From Leptolinea sp. HRD-7 (GTDB lineage Bacteria; Chloroflexota; Anaerolineae; Anaerolineales; Anaerolineaceae): DNA of 64,000 bases. The stretch lies in assembly GCA_024363285.1 (NCBI GenBank), contig AP024710.1, forward strand, positions 992,001 to 1,056,000, given 5' to 3'. The translations under genes were made by a program, and so were the position numbers. The notes beneath the pieces were generated by a model. That model had not been told where the DNA came from, ran no database searches, and worked only from the letters and a program-made list of their open reading frames with translations. Below are positions 1 through 11,900 of the stretch, in pieces. Every line of letters starts with the position of its first letter. Position 1 is the first letter of the stretch.

Positions 1-37
1 CAATACCTTCAAGGCTGGTGCCGTCAGACAGGGTAAG

Positions 38-490
38 TTATTCAAATAAAGCGTAGGTTCCGATCAGCGGGGCTTCGGTCGGGGTCGGCGTGACGGTTTT
101 GGTGGGAGTGAACGTCAGGGCTGTGGGCGTAAGATTGGTGGTGGGAGTCGCCGTTGGTGTCTCCAATGGATTTTGAGGCATCAACTCAGTCGGAGTAGGG
201 GTGGGAAATTCGGTAGGAATCTCAACCGGGGGAACTTCCGTGGGGATTTCGGTGGGGATTTCGGTGGGGATTTCCGTCGGCACTTCCGTGGGGATTTCAG
301 TTGGAACCAGGGTCGGGGTTGGAAAATCCTGTTCCAAAGGATCCTGTGTGACCGGCTCGGTTGGAACAGTCTCCTGGATTAATGACTTCGCGGTTACGGT
401 TGAGGTAGAAGAAAATCCGGGACTGGATAACAGGCTGACAATAAGAAAAACAATCAACGGAATGGTTGTTCTTTTTTGTCTGATTTTCAT
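38..490 (-). CDS. Secreted PT-rich protein, probably truncated or interrupted
   Basis: A 150-aa product starting at the ATG at 490, preceded by GGAG five bases upstream; an in-frame upstream start at 514 is less convincing. It has a basic N-terminus and a hydrophobic core (about residues 10-30) typical of a Sec signal peptide, then about 100 residues of Pro/Thr/Glu low complexity (PTEIPTEVPTE repeats). It ends abruptly at a TAA at 38-40 just after the linker, where the folded domain would be expected. Reading on past that stop in the same frame stays open to the window edge (LTLSDGTSLEGI), which looks like ordinary protein. So this may be the N-terminus of a larger secreted protein interrupted by a nonsense change or frameshift, or a genuinely short secreted peptide. 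It resembles the N-terminal regions of the two subtilases downstream on the same strand only in signal and linker style. Confidence 0.6.
   Translation of the reverse strand: MKIRQKRTTIPLIVFLIVSLLSSPGFSSTSTVTAKSLIQETVPTEPVTQDPLEQDFPTPTLVPTEIPTEVPTEIPTEIPTEIPTEVPPVEIPTEFPTPTPTELMPQNPLETPTATPTTNLTPTALTFTPTKTVTPTPTEAPLIGTYALFE
190..325 (-). repeat. Short tandem repeat coding for PTE(I/V) linker
   Basis: A run of 12-base units (variants of GGGATTTCGGTG on the + strand) encodes the PTEIPTEV linker of the secreted protein at 38-490. The units are near-identical and so prone to slippage. They also create long Gly/Val-rich or Gly/Asp-rich open frames on the opposite strand that are not genes. Confidence 0.75.
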
Positions 491-514
491 AAAGCTCCAA
501 TAAAATTCAACCAT

Positions 515-725
515 TAATCACATTATAGGCATCGATTGTTTGACCGGATAACTTCTATCCCAATCGATTAACAGCAGGAAAAACCGATCTCTGTTTCACC
601 GGGAGGAAGCGAACAGGAATCTGGCAAAATAAATCCTTCTTAATCATCGGTTATTTAAGTAATAAATTCAATACTCCTTTCAAAACAGAAAAGAATGTGA
701 CGTTCTGCCGTATTCTCTGTTGATA
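515..725. other. Intergenic region upstream of the PT-rich protein
   Basis: AT-rich DNA between the minus-strand subtilase terminator and the minus-strand PT-rich gene. It must hold the promoter of that gene, but no convincing -35/-10 pair was picked out. No gene or repeat is visible here. Confidence 0.4.
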
Positions 726-765
726 GTAAAAACAGATACCCGTTTTTTCGAGTATCTGTTTTTAC
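726..765 (-). terminator. Rho-independent terminator of subtilase 1
   Basis: A perfect 14-bp stem (726-739 with 752-765) with a T-rich loop and a U-run on the minus strand, about 70 bases past the stop of the protease at 834. The A/T symmetry could let it work in both directions. Confidence 0.85.
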
Positions 766-833
766 TTTTTTCCATCAGGTGTAATCTACCTTTTATTGTC
801 ACCCTTTGGATTTTTTATTAATACAAATTTATA

Positions 834-3800
834 TCAATTTCCAAAGGGGGCATAGAAACCGGGATCTAAAATTGACCGGGTTCCGTTCGTTGATGTTGTC
901 GAAGCAGATGTTGATGTTATTGCCTGAGCCTGTGACATATAGGCGTAATCCAGGTACACTGATTGCTTATCATAGTTCCACCAGGTCAGCACACCCACCT
1001 TACCAAATTTCGGGCCGGCATTGGCGATCGATTTTACAAGCATTCCATTTACATAGAAGGCGAGAGTTGAGCCATTGGAAATTGTCTTTATGTTTGCCCA
1101 TTCTCCTGGATTTACAGATGTCAGCCACAACCAGTATTGACCTGACATTGACGTCCATAAACCATTGGAGATTTTGTAAATTTTATAAGCACTCCAATCG
1201 CCATACATTGGATCACGTATTTGCCCGATAAGGAACATATACCCGCTGGTAAAATCTACCGTATTGGAAGATGTCCCCGCCTGGACAAATACACCATAAA
1301 CATTATCGATGTAATCTGCCGGTGCACTACTGGAAAGAGGCATACGCATCCGGGTTTCATAAGTAAAGTCAGAATAGATCGCATTATATGTGGCTGATGA
1401 TATGAAGCCGGAGGTTGAAAGCCCGGGTGCAACCAGGTAACCGCCACTCAATGTCCACTGGCTTGTGGAGTATGCCCAACCGGCTGCATCCGAAGTAAAT
1501 GTGGATGTGAATTCAATAGAAATTTTCCTTGCGGCACTCCACGGCCCGGGCAAGCCATTTACATTGATCCCACGAACCCGCCAATATCTGTCTCCAGAGA
1601 TTGGTGAAGCCGGGGTCCAGGACAGAACTCCGGAAGATAAAGTCTCATCAATTTTATTGAGTCCGATGAAATTGGCATATTGATCCACCTGGATCTCATA
1701 ATTTACGGCATTCGCCACTGAATTCCAGGAGAAAATTGGATACTGGTTGGCGGTCCAGATCTTGTCAGAAGGCGAAGATAGAGTGGGGGCTATCGGAAGA
1801 GGCGCCTGTTTTACTACTCGGCGGTAGTTGCTCCACTCGCTCCAGTTTCCAGCCGCGTCACGGGCACGAACACGCCAGTAATACAAAACGGCAGGGGTCA
1901 TTTTGTCTTCGTCTGGTTTGTGACTGGTCACCGTGATCGGGGTACCGGCTGTGAATTCCGCCGCCGGTCCACCGGGTGTATTGTAAACATGGCCGAAGAA
2001 ATCATCCATCTGGAACTGGTACGCATTGGCGCCAGCTGCCGCGGCCCAGCTAAAGGTGGGAACACCGGGCGGCAGGATGGTACCTTCCACCGGCGCTGTT
2101 AATACAGGGACCGCAGGTGCAACGGTATCCAGCGTAAGTGTCCGCACGGCTGACCAGGCACTGCTCTGTCCAATCGCGTTAATCGCTTGAACCCGCCAGT
2201 AGTACAGTCCGTCTGACCCCAGACTAACACCCGGTTGATATGAATTGTTAAAAGTAGTTGTGTTGTACTCCGTTGTGGCAAAAGTGGCCACTTTAGAAAT
2301 CTGGATCTTGTATGATTCGGCATTTTGTACATTGCTCCATTCAAACACCGGTTTACTGTTATTCACAAATATGCCAGTTGCCGGCGACTGCAACACTGGA
2401 GCTGTTGGAATCGGGGGTACGATGGAAACAGTGCGTGCGACCGACCAGTTCCCCCAGTTGCCGGCTACATCTCCGGCTCTTACGTGCCAGTAATACGTTT
2501 TAAGCGTGTTCAATAATGAAGTAGGTTTGTAAGACGTAACTGTTAAAGGCATACCCGGAGTAAGGCTGATTGGTGAAGCAAAATCAGATGTTAATGCCAG
2601 CTGTATCTCATACTTATTCGCGCCGATCACACCTCCCCACAGGAAAGTGGGATTACCAACTGATATGGCGCTATTTAATGGAGAAGAGAGATTGGGCGCT
2701 GCCGGTGCGGTTGTATCCAGCGTGAAGGACCTCGCGGCTGACCACGCTCCCGCTCCTCCGGTGGCATTCACCGCCCGCACCCGGTAGTAATACAACGCGT
2801 CAGGGGTTATCGCCGAAGACGGCGTAAAGCTGGTCGTCGCTGTGGTACCGGTCACTTCCGGACTGGCAAACGTCGCCAGGTTATCGATCTGTATATCATA
2901 GCTCACCGCTCCCGTCACCGCGTTCCAGACTATCGTCGGGGTGGTGTTGTTCGTCACCAGACCGATCGCCGGCGCCGTTACCACCGGTATACCGGGAAGG
3001 GCTGCCTGGGTCCTAATGGAACGTATGGCGCTCCATATACTCCAGTTGCCGGCTTTGTCTCTCGCTCTCACCTGCCAGTAGTACGTTGTTCCTATCGCCA
3101 TGTCCACGGTTGGTTTGTGTGAAGTCACTGCCAGAGGCTGTACCGCGCCTGTCCCATCGGCCGTCTCATAATCGACTGAACCAAATGTGTTGTCTGTTGA
3201 GTAACGGAACTGGTAGTTGGTAGCTCCCGCTGACGCCGCCCAGATGAATATGGGAGTGCCGATCGGGGTGGCTCCATCCAGCGGTGTCGTCAGAGTCGGC
3301 GCTGCCGGTGCGGTTGTGTCCAGCGTGAAGGACCTCGCCGCTGACCACGCTCCCGCTCCTCCGGTAGCATTCACCGCCCGCACCCGGTAATAATACAACG
3401 CGTCAGGGGTTATCGCCGAAGACGGCGTAAAGCTGGTCGTCGCCGTGTTACCGGTCACTTCCGGGCTGGCAAACGTCGCCAGGTTATCGATCTGTATATC
3501 ATAGCTCACCGCTCCCGTCACCGCGTTCCAGACTATCGTCGGGGTGGTGTTGTTCGTTACCAGACCGATCGCCGGTGCCGTTACCACCGGTATACCGGGA
3601 AGGGCTGCCTGGGTCCTAATGGAACGTATGGCGCTCCATACACTCCAGTTGCCGGCTTTGTCTCTCGCTCTCACCTGCCAGTAGTACGTTGTTCCCACCG
3701 CCATGTCCACGGTTGGTTTGTGTGAAGTCACTGCCAGAGGCTGTACCGCGCCTGTCCCATCGGCCGTCTCATAATCGACTGAACCAAATGTGTTGTCTGT

Positions 3801-6800
3801 TGAATAACGGAACTGGTAGTTGGTGGCTCCCGCTGACGCCGCCCAGATGAATATGGGAGTGCCGATCGGGGTGGCTCCATCCAGCGGTGTCGTCAGAGTC
3901 GGCGCTGCCGGTGCGGTTGTGTCCAGCGTGAAGGACCTCGCGGCTGACCACGCTCCCGCTCCTCCGGTAGCATTCACCGCCCGCACCCGGTAATAATACA
4001 ACGCGTCAGGGGTTATCGTCGAAGACGGCGTAAAGCTGGTCGTCGCCGTGTTACCGGTCACTTCCGGGCTGGCAAACGTCGCCAGGTTATCGATCTGTAT
4101 ATCATAGCTCACCGCTCCCGTTACCGCGTTCCAGACTATCGTCGGGGTGGTGTTGTTCGTCACCAGACCGATCGCCGGCGCCGTCACCACCGGTATACCG
4201 GGAAGGGCTGCCTGGGTCCTAATGGAACGTATGGCGCTCCATACACTCCAGTTGCCGGCTTTGTCTCTCGCTCTCACCTGCCAGTAGTACGTTGTTCCTA
4301 CCGCCATGTCCACGGTTGGTTTGTGTGAAGTCACTGCCAGAGGCTGTACCGCGCCTGTCCCATCGGCCGTCTCATAATCGACTGAACCAAATGTGTTGTC
4401 TGTTGAGTAACGGAACTGGTAGTTGGTAGCTCCCGCTGACGCCGCCCAGATGAATGTGGGAGTGCCGATCGGGGTGGCTCCATCCAGCGGTGTCGTCAGA
4501 GTCGGCGCTGCCGGTGCGGTTGTGTCCAGCGTGAAGGACCTCGCGGCTGACCACGCTCCCGCTCCTCCGGTAGCATTCACCGCGCGGACGCGCCAATAAT
4601 AAATTCCATCAGCCGGAAGTGGAGAAGAGGGGGTAAATGTGGAGGCAGCTACGTTCTCGGCAATCTCAGGGCTGATAAAAGTGGAGAGATTATCTACCTG
4701 GATATCATAGGTTGCTGCGTTAGCCACAGCATTCCAGGTAAATGTTGGAGTAGTATTGTTGGTCATAAATCCGATAGCCGGCTCCGTTGCCACCGGAATA
4801 CCCGGAAGAGCAGCCTGGATGGTAATAATTCGTGAGAAGGTCCATTCTCCCCAGTTACCGGCGGCATCTCTGGCTCTCACATGCCAGTAGTACGGAATAC
4901 CTACCGGCATATTGGTAATTGGTTTGTGTGATGTGACAGCCAGCGGGGTTCCGGGATATCCCGGACCGGGGCTAGAATAATCAATCGTGGAAAAAGTCAC
5001 GTCTGTTGAATATTGGAACTGGTACGCGTTTGCGCCGGTCACCGCTTTCCAGGTGAATGTGGGCGTTCCGACAGGTGTTGCGGCATTCAAGGGTAAGATC
5101 AGCGCTGATTCATCCGGAGCAACAGTATCCAGCGTAAACGATCGCGTTGCCGACCACGCTCCCGGGCCTCCCGTCGCGTTGACAGCCCGAACACGATAGT
5201 AATACAAACCATCAGCAGGCACCGAAGAAGAAGGTGTGTAAGTGTTAGTGGCGCTGCTGTCAACAATTTCCGGGCTGGTAAACGTTGATTGATTATCTAT
5301 CTGGATCTCATAGCTCACCGCTCCCGTCACCGCGTTCCATGCGAAGTCCGGGGTTGGATTATTGGTGATAAAACCAATTGCCGGAACTGTCACAACGGGA
5401 GCAGGAGGCAAAGAAGCCTGCACATTTACCCAGCGGGTCGCACTCCAGTTTCCCCAGTTTCCGTACGCATCACGGGCCCGTACCCGCCAGGTGTAAACAA
5501 ACCCGATGGGAATATTTAAATCCTTATAGGAAGTGGTTGTGATCGGTGTATCAATAGGAGTTGAAAAGGCAGGAGGATCTGTCAAGAATCCGTCGGTGGA
5601 GTATTGGAACTGGTAGGCATTGGCAGTTGCCACAGCCGTCCAGGTAAACGTGGGAATTCCAATGAATGTTGATTCAGGCGCTGGCAAATTTAACACTGGC
5701 GCGGCTGGTCCGGTTGTATCAATGATGAAATACCTCACCTCAGACCAGGGGCCAGCGGCAGAGGTATTATTCAAGGCACGCACCCGCCAGTAATATTTTG
5801 TCGCGTCAGCCATACCGGAAGCGGGAACATGGCTTAGTTCACCGGGAGCTTTCAGCAACTTTTCAAAATCCGCTCCAATAAACGTGGGATCACTGGAAAT
5901 CTGGATTTCATAACGCGCGCCGTATTCGACCGCATTCCATGTAAGTGTAGGAGTGGATGTATTGACAACAATACCGGAAACCGGAGATGTCAATGAAGGT
6001 GCCTGGGGAACAGGCGAAGCAGTAGTAAATGACCGGGTTGAACTCCAACTTCCCCAGTTACCAGCCGCATCACGTGAACGAACATGCCAGTAATACGTGA
6101 CGCCTGCCGCGAGGGTGGCTGGTTTCAAGGATGTCGCAGTAATCGCTTTTCCATCCGTAGTTACTGGATTGGAATACACAACCGGAATTGAAAACACATT
6201 ACTGTCATCAATTTCAATCATATAGCCGGTCGCATCAGACACCGGGTTCCATTCAAGAGTGGGAGTACCTTCAACACTTGCCCCGTTATTTGGTAATGAC
6301 AGTAATGGGCCGGAGGGCGCGGTGGTATCGATAATGAACGAAGAACCATTGCTCCAGGGGCTTTCTATTCCCTGTGGATTTTTGGACATTACCCGCCAGT
6401 AAAATAATCCTTCCGGTAAACCCGCATCGGTATAAGTAGCTTCATTTACCAGTTGATCACGGGAAATCGTTGCAAAGTCAGCCGTATTAGAGATTTGAAT
6501 CCGGTATTGTGAAGCTCCATTTACGGTATTCCAAATAAAAGTTGGTGTGGTGTCATTCAGGCTGGCACCAACCACCGGAGATAAAAGGACGGGAGCGGTA
6601 GGATTGGGTAATGGTTTAGTGTAAAGCATTTTGTTGGGCGAACCATTTCCCACATTATTAAGCTTGCCGACGACCGCGTTGCCCATTAATGTATTCGTTA
6701 TCGCAGACGGACTGGCACTCGGATTTGCCTGTAAAAGCAAAGCTACCGCACCGGCTACATGCGGCGATGCCATGGATGTGCCATTAATTGTGTTATATCC

Positions 6801-8123
6801 GCCGTTATACCACGAGGACGTAATAGCCGTTCCTGGAGCAAATATATCCAGGCAGGCACCATAATTTGAGAAAGAAGACGGGGAATCAGTAAGATCGGTT
6901 GCACCAACTGTAATCGCGGCAGGCGCGCTGGCCGGCGAATACGTACAGGCATCCGCCGTATCATTTCCGGCTGCGACCACAAAGGTAACACCCGAAGCAA
7001 TGGCACTGGCAACAGCCTGGTTTTCCGCGGGGCTGTAATCGCCTCTAAGGCTCATATTGACAACAGCAGGATTCTGGTGGTGAGCTTTTACCCAGTCGAT
7101 ACCGGCTAATACCTGTGAACTTGTACCTGAACCACTACAGTCAAGAACACGAACACCATGCAATGTGACATTCTTCGCAACACCATATATTGTTCCACCA
7201 ATCGTGCCGGCGACATGCGTTCCATGACCATTACAGTCAGACATGGTGCTGTCAATCGCGTCGTAATCCATAACAGCACGCCCGCCAAACTCTGCATGTG
7301 AAGCCAGGATACCGGTATCAATAACATACGCGTGAACTCCGGTTCCATTCAAATAATATGTGTACTTGCCATCGATTCCTGTTATCTGGTCAATTCTGTC
7401 CAAACCCCAGGTCGCGTTATTCTGTATGGTATTTACTTCTATATCATCAGTGATTGAAACTACCTGATCCTGTTCAATGTAATCAATATCAGGATTCTGG
7501 CGCAATTTCTTCAACGCTTCTGGTGACATCACCGCCGAGAAACCTGTTAACGCAGAGGTATATGTTTGTTCAATCGTACCTCCCATTGCTTCCACGGAAG
7601 CAATATCTGCCCCCATCACAGAACCAGTATCTCCATCTGCGGCGGAAGCTCTGACAAGATTATTTGATTTATAAACAACTATGTAATGATCGGGTATTGC
7701 CTTGTTTTCTTGCACCCTGAAAAGGGGAACGACCTCCGGCAATTCAGTTGCCACAGGCGTTGTGGTAATTGTCGGAGTAGGTGATGCCGATTCCATTAAT
7801 GTCGGAGTCTGCGTAGGTTCAAGGGTGGACTCAACGGTTGGTTCCAGAGTAGGCTCCAACGTGGGTTCTTCCGGAGTCGCTGTTGGCTCTTCGGGTACAG
7901 CTGTGGGTTCTTCTGGAACAGCCGTGGGTTCTTCGGGAATCGCCGTTGGCTCCTCAGGAATCGGCGTGGGTTCCATAACTTCTGTCGGTACCGGGGTAGG
8001 TTCCCCTTCCTGCGCTCTGACTACCGCACCTGTGTTAATAACCGGTGAGGAAAAAAGGCTCAGAACCATGCTCAAAATTAAAAAAGCAGAAGACAATTTT
8101 TCAATACTGCGGTTGATTTTCAT
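834..8123 (-). CDS. Giant secreted subtilisin-like (S8) protease with 17 FN3-like modules
   Basis: 2429 aa; ATG at 8123 preceded by GGAGGG at ideal spacing. Order of parts: signal peptide (1-38), PT/EEPT-rich linker (40-130), inhibitor I9 propeptide (about 145-223), S8 catalytic domain (about 240-505), 17 FN3-like modules of about 100 aa in alternating A and B types, and a C-terminal LamG/concanavalin-like domain (about 2215-2410). The catalytic triad is visible: Asp269 (VIDTG), His300 (NGHGTHVAG) and Ser450 (NGTSMASPH), with oxyanion Asn387 (AAGN). A-type modules carry a YYWxVRARDxAGNWGxWS motif; B-type modules carry TPTxxWNAV and YYYRVRAVN. Three A+B pairs are almost identical at DNA level (2707-4515). 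It should be exported, autoprocessed, and act outside the cell on protein, with the modules serving as spacer or adhesion arms. No sortase or S-layer anchor motif is evident. The small lipoprotein gene lies 46 bp upstream, probably co-transcribed. Confidence 0.93.
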   Translation of the reverse strand: MKINRSIEKLSSAFLILSMVLSLFSSPVINTGAVVRAQEGEPTPVPTEVMEPTPIPEEPTAIPEEPTAVPEEPTAVPEEPTATPEEPTLEPTLEPTVESTLEPTQTPTLMESASPTPTITTTPVATELPEVVPLFRVQENKAIPDHYIVVYKSNNLVRASAADGDTGSVMGADIASVEAMGGTIEQTYTSALTGFSAVMSPEALKKLRQNPDIDYIEQDQVVSITDDIEVNTIQNNATWGLDRIDQITGIDGKYTYYLNGTGVHAYVIDTGILASHAEFGGRAVMDYDAIDSTMSDCNGHGTHVAGTIGGTIYGVAKNVTLHGVRVLDCSGSGTSSQVLAGIDWVKAHHQNPAVVNMSLRGDYSPAENQAVASAIASGVTFVVAAGNDTADACTYSPASAPAAITVGATDLTDSPSSFSNYGACLDIFAPGTAITSSWYNGGYNTINGTSMASPHVAGAVALLLQANPSASPSAITNTLMGNAVVGKLNNVGNGSPNKMLYTKPLPNPTAPVLLSPVVGASLNDTTPTFIWNTVNGASQYRIQISNTADFATISRDQLVNEATYTDAGLPEGLFYWRVMSKNPQGIESPWSNGSSFIIDTTAPSGPLLSLPNNGASVEGTPTLEWNPVSDATGYMIEIDDSNVFSIPVVYSNPVTTDGKAITATSLKPATLAAGVTYYWHVRSRDAAGNWGSWSSTRSFTTASPVPQAPSLTSPVSGIVVNTSTPTLTWNAVEYGARYEIQISSDPTFIGADFEKLLKAPGELSHVPASGMADATKYYWRVRALNNTSAAGPWSEVRYFIIDTTGPAAPVLNLPAPESTFIGIPTFTWTAVATANAYQFQYSTDGFLTDPPAFSTPIDTPITTTSYKDLNIPIGFVYTWRVRARDAYGNWGNWSATRWVNVQASLPPAPVVTVPAIGFITNNPTPDFAWNAVTGAVSYEIQIDNQSTFTSPEIVDSSATNTYTPSSSVPADGLYYYRVRAVNATGGPGAWSATRSFTLDTVAPDESALILPLNAATPVGTPTFTWKAVTGANAYQFQYSTDVTFSTIDYSSPGPGYPGTPLAVTSHKPITNMPVGIPYYWHVRARDAAGNWGEWTFSRIITIQAALPGIPVATEPAIGFMTNNTTPTFTWNAVANAATYDIQVDNLSTFISPEIAENVAASTFTPSSPLPADGIYYWRVRAVNATGGAGAWSAARSFTLDTTAPAAPTLTTPLDGATPIGTPTFIWAASAGATNYQFRYSTDNTFGSVDYETADGTGAVQPLAVTSHKPTVDMAVGTTYYWQVRARDKAGNWSVWSAIRSIRTQAALPGIPVVTAPAIGLVTNNTTPTIVWNAVTGAVSYDIQIDNLATFASPEVTGNTATTSFTPSSTITPDALYYYRVRAVNATGGAGAWSAARSFTLDTTAPAAPTLTTPLDGATPIGTPIFIWAASAGATNYQFRYSTDNTFGSVDYETADGTGAVQPLAVTSHKPTVDMAVGTTYYWQVRARDKAGNWSVWSAIRSIRTQAALPGIPVVTAPAIGLVTNNTTPTIVWNAVTGAVSYDIQIDNLATFASPEVTGNTATTSFTPSSAITPDALYYYRVRAVNATGGAGAWSAARSFTLDTTAPAAPTLTTPLDGATPIGTPIFIWAASAGATNYQFRYSTDNTFGSVDYETADGTGAVQPLAVTSHKPTVDMAIGTTYYWQVRARDKAGNWSIWSAIRSIRTQAALPGIPVVTAPAIGLVTNNTTPTIVWNAVTGAVSYDIQIDNLATFASPEVTGTTATTSFTPSSAITPDALYYYRVRAVNATGGAGAWSAARSFTLDTTAPAAPNLSSPLNSAISVGNPTFLWGGVIGANKYEIQLALTSDFASPISLTPGMPLTVTSYKPTSLLNTLKTYYWHVRAGDVAGNWGNWSVARTVSIVPPIPTAPVLQSPATGIFVNNSKPVFEWSNVQNAESYKIQISKVATFATTEYNTTTFNNSYQPGVSLGSDGLYYWRVQAINAIGQSSAWSAVRTLTLDTVAPAVPVLTAPVEGTILPPGVPTFSWAAAAGANAYQFQMDDFFGHVYNTPGGPAAEFTAGTPITVTSHKPDEDKMTPAVLYYWRVRARDAAGNWSEWSNYRRVVKQAPLPIAPTLSSPSDKIWTANQYPIFSWNSVANAVNYEIQVDQYANFIGLNKIDETLSSGVLSWTPASPISGDRYWRVRGINVNGLPGPWSAARKISIEFTSTFTSDAAGWAYSTSQWTLSGGYLVAPGLSTSGFISSATYNAIYSDFTYETRMRMPLSSSAPADYIDNVYGVFVQAGTSSNTVDFTSGYMFLIGQIRDPMYGDWSAYKIYKISNGLWTSMSGQYWLWLTSVNPGEWANIKTISNGSTLAFYVNGMLVKSIANAGPKFGKVGVLTWWNYDKQSVYLDYAYMSQAQAITSTSASTTSTNGTRSILDPGFYAPFGN
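2707..4515 (-). repeat. Three tandem 603-bp near-identical repeats inside subtilase 1
   Basis: Units at 2707-3309, 3310-3912 and 3913-4515, exactly 603 bp (201 codons) apart and differing at only scattered bases. Similarity continues to about 4580 and then stops abruptly. Each unit encodes one A-type plus one B-type FN3-like module (protein residues about 1203-1805). The neighbouring modules of the same types are clearly diverged, so the array is a recent in-frame amplification or is kept uniform by gene conversion. Confidence 0.95.
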
Positions 8124-8169
8124 TATTTCCCTCCTGAATTTACACTCTTAGAAATTCCGGTTGACTTGG

Positions 8170-8751
8170 TCATTTGTTCTCCGGCCAATTAAATTCAAAT
8201 CGCTTTTCGTTGTTAATCACAACGGAATACGTTCCCACTTGAGTTAACTCAAGTGGTACGATCAGATTAAAAGGGGCCAGGCTTTGAATACATATCAAAT
8301 CCTCGTCCCTTAATGAATAAATGGATATATTAATTTTTTGTTCGGCAAACTTCATATCGGAAATTTGTGCTCTTAACATATGACAGGGTGTGGGTAGATT
8401 TCCGGATATTGTCAGTGTATCGTTTTCAAAGTCAACTGTATCAATAAAAACCTTCCCCTGTTTCATTTTGAAATCATCAGGAGAAGGCTTCGCCATGTCT
8501 ATTGTTGTGCTTTCGATTCCAGAATTTGATTCAGTAGTGACTTTCACTTCGGGAGTGAATACTACATTTAATGTGTTTTGTGGAGCAGGTTCAAGGGGTG
8601 TCGGACTGGCTGTTAAGGTAGATGGAATTGTGGCGGTTTCGGGAAGAGATGTGGTTTTAAAATGATTGTCAATCTGCGCGGAATCAATTTTTCCCCCGAC
8701 GCAAGATGCCATGATGAACATCAGTCCAATCCCAGCAATCTTTTTTAACAT
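8170..8751 (-). CDS. Small predicted lipoprotein of unknown function
   Basis: 193 aa from the ATG at 8751 (GGAAG upstream); a TTG start at 8787 with AGGGGG before it would add 12 residues. The ATG start is preferred because it gives a classical lipoprotein signal: MLKK, a hydrophobic core, then the lipobox MASC with Cys17. After the Cys comes a Ser/Thr/Pro-rich linker and a C-terminal domain of about 110 aa with alternating hydrophobic residues, probably a beta-sandwich; it ends LTQVGTYSVVINNEKRFEFNWPENK-like, as in carbohydrate-binding or Ig-type folds (inference). No family recognised. It sits 46 bp upstream of subtilase 1 behind a good promoter and may be an accessory surface protein of that protease. 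Confidence 0.8.
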   Translation of the reverse strand: MLKKIAGIGLMFIMASCVGGKIDSAQIDNHFKTTSLPETATIPSTLTASPTPLEPAPQNTLNVVFTPEVKVTTESNSGIESTTIDMAKPSPDDFKMKQGKVFIDTVDFENDTLTISGNLPTPCHMLRAQISDMKFAEQKINISIYSLRDEDLICIQSLAPFNLIVPLELTQVGTYSVVINNEKRFEFNWPENK

Positions 8752-8832
8752 GCTTTTTTCTTCCAGAGCCGCTTTTTTGGGCTTCAATGATTCCCCCTGG
8801 CGGCGCGCAATTCACGTTATTTATTTATCCAA

Positions 8833-8861
8833 ATTATACGAGTTTTATTATGGAGTAACAA
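8833..8861 (-). promoter_or_regulatory. Sigma-70-type promoter for lipoprotein-subtilase 1
   Basis: On the minus strand TTGTTA (8856-8861), a 17-base spacer and a perfect TATAAT (8833-8838). The predicted start of transcription is near 8826, about 75 bases before the lipoprotein ATG. Confidence 0.65.
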
Positions 8862-8947
8862 GTAGATTTGTTAATCAAAAACAGAAAATAACCAGAAACT
8901 GACACACAAGTTTTTTTAATCGCAAATCCTCCATCCTGAATCCCGCC

Positions 8948-11900
8948 TCATTCCGGTGCTGACAACCGCGCCCAATCCATCGAAAATATCTGTGATGGAT
9001 CCGCGTGACTAACAGAATACACGCCCAACCGCCCGGAATTAAACGATGTATTCGTCAATGTATACACTTGAATGTTATTAATGAAGAACGTCAGCGTGGT
9101 GCCGCGGGAAACCACCTTGAGGGCGTTCCACCCGTTGAAATTGACAGGTCCCGAAAGGTATCCGATGCCGGTCAGTGGTTTCTTTACCCCGTTGATTACC
9201 TGGTCAATGCCGAATTGGGCCAATCCCGCTCCGGGGCTGGTCATCTTCTGCCCGATGTGGAAGTAATATCCGTTGACGATGTCATTTTGTGCGGTAAGTG
9301 ACTCTGATCCAAACAAAATAAGCCCATGGTCATTGCCCACTACACCGGTTGGCAGACCGGCATCAAAGCCCATCCTGACGCGTGCCTCATACGTGAATTC
9401 GGAAAAATAACCATCGATCACAGCGCTTGACACGGCATTAACTGCGCCAGCCCCTGGTGTTGACATACTTCCGCCTTCCACTATCCACAAGCCGCCGGGG
9501 CGGGCAAGCCAGCCGGTGGAATCCGCGGTAAATTCATAACCAGCCAGCACTGTTAACTTTCCTACCAAACTCCAGTTGCCGGGCTTACCGTTCACATTAA
9601 GCGCGCGAACCCGCCAGTACAGGTCGCCAATCGGCAGGTCGTCCGCGAATGACAGAGTCAACTGGTTGGCGGATATGGTGACTTCATCTTTCAGAATTTC
9701 AGTGAATGAGGCATATCTTGATACTTGAACTTCATAATAAAACCCGTATTGTGTTGAAGCCCAGCCAAATACCGGCCGCCGGTAGGTGGTAAATGCCTTA
9801 TCAGCCGGAAAAGAAAGCACCGGGATACCCGGAAGCGACTCTTGAATGGTAATTCTCCGGGCGGTTGACCAGTCACCCCAGTTGCCTGCCGCGTCTCGCG
9901 CGCGGACGTGCCAGTAATACGGCACAGCCGGCGCCATGGCCGGAGGTTTTACGCTGGTCAGCGTGATGACTGCAAGACCGGAGATCGATCCATCCGGTGA
10001 CGTATAGACCGGGCTGCTGAAGTCAGCGTCATTATCATATTCAAACTGGTACGCCGAGGCGCCAAAGGGCGCTTTCCATGAAAACACCGGGGTTCCCACC
10101 GGAAGCAAAGCATCCTCCGCGGGGGCAGTCAACACCGGTGCTTCCGGAGGTACGGTATCCAACGAGAAATTCCAGACCGGGCTCCAGGTTCCCGGTTCGT
10201 TTTTCGCGTTCAGCGCCCTCACGCGCCAGAAGTATTTTCCCTGTTGATCCAGGGAAGCCGGCGGGGTATATGAGGTAACGTTTCCTGTTAGAACAGATGA
10301 TGAAAACGTGCCTGTAGCGGAAAGTTGAAATTCGTAACCGGTCACCCCGGTGACCGTGTTCCAGCGGAATTCCGGTGTGGGATCGTTGGTCAACTGGCCA
10401 TTGGCGGGTGATTTTTGCACCGGTATTCCTGGAATGGTCGGCAAGAGGCTTATTGTAAACGTTTCAGACCATTCACTCTCATTACCGGCCGTGTCGACAG
10501 CGCGGACACGCCAGCAATACGGGGTAAGGGGCGTTAAATTGGCCGGTTTATACGCGGTGACAGTCAACGAAGTGTCAGTCAATAATGGGCTTGAAAAATC
10601 AGCATCATCATCGATATTGATATGGTAATTCTTGGCTCCGGGAACAATACCCCAGGTGAATACCGGAACAACACGTCCATCTGCCGAGCCATTGACCGGT
10701 GTTTTAAGGATTGGTTTATCCGGTGGCAGCGTATCGATGGTGAACGTCAATGAACCAGACCAAACACCGGCTTCGTTCGCCGCGTTGACCATCCGCGCGC
10801 GCCACGAATAACGCCCGTCTTTTAGCGCTTCCCCCGTGTAAGAAATGGTGTTGGAAGGCGATTGGATCAAGATCGCTGACCCGGCAGGCGAAACGGGGGT
10901 TAATTCCACTTCGTAGCGGAGGATGGACGCGGTTTCCTTTACCGTGAATACCGGGTTGGCATTCCTGCTGATAAAACCGTTTACTGGAGTTTGCAGTACT
11001 GTTACGGGAGGGAGTGAAGGCTGCAGGGTGATTGTGCGTACGGCTGACCAACTGCCCCAATTGCCCGCCGCGTCACACGCGCGCACCCGCCACTGGTATT
11101 CCTTTAATGTGGAAAGGGTTTCCGGCTTCGCGTAGGTTGTAGTCAGTGGAACTCCCGGAACCGTGTCACCCGGGGTGGTGTAAAAAACATGCTCCGGGTC
11201 CGAAAAGTTGTTGTCATCCATCTGGAACTGGTAGGATTTCGCGCCGGCAGGAATTGACCAGGTGAAAAATGGGATGGTGCGAATACCTTTCGCGTTATCC
11301 AGAGGCGCCACCGGGTTCGGAGCAGCCGGCGCCATAGTATCAACGAAAAACGACCGCGGCGCGCTGCCCGGGCCGGCTTCGTTATTCGCGTTGACCGCCC
11401 TCACACGCCAGTAATACAGTCCGTCAGGAGGGAGGCTGGAAGGAGTGAATGTCAGTACATTCCCGATCTTTTCAGAAAAATTCGGGGTAAGGAAACGGAC
11501 ATCATCATCAACTTCAAGAATATAATCCACTGCGAGCGCCGTGGCAGACCAGGTAAACGTCGGTTGGGTACGCGTGTAGAACGAAGCAGACGGTGAGACC
11601 GGTATGGGAGCTGCCGGTATCAGAGGCAGAATAGTGAAGGTTTGTGTATCTGACCACATACCCCAGTTCCCGGCCGCGTCGCGAGCCCGAACCCGCCAGA
11701 AATACGGAATCAGGGTGGATAACGCCGATGTTTTATAAGAAATGGTGGTAATTGACGTTCCAGGTATGGAATTGCCGGATGGGATGAGCGGGTCGATAAA
11801 TCCACTCTCATCATCCAGTTCAAATTGATAAGCATTGGCTCCTGTGACGGCAGCCCATGAAAAGACCGGTGTGGCTCGCAGTGTATTTGCGTTATTAGCT

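Noticed and set aside
201-503. GISVGISVG-repeat open frame on the plus strand
   Set aside because: Mirror of the PTEIPTE linker of the minus-strand secreted protein.
2707-4515. CRISPR-like or noncoding repeat array
   Set aside because: 603-bp units are in frame, contiguous and encode protein modules; there are no short repeats with unique spacers.
7702-8151. Gly/Val/Ser-rich open frame opposite the subtilase 1 N-terminus
   Set aside because: Mirror of the EEPT/PTE linker codons; pure low complexity.
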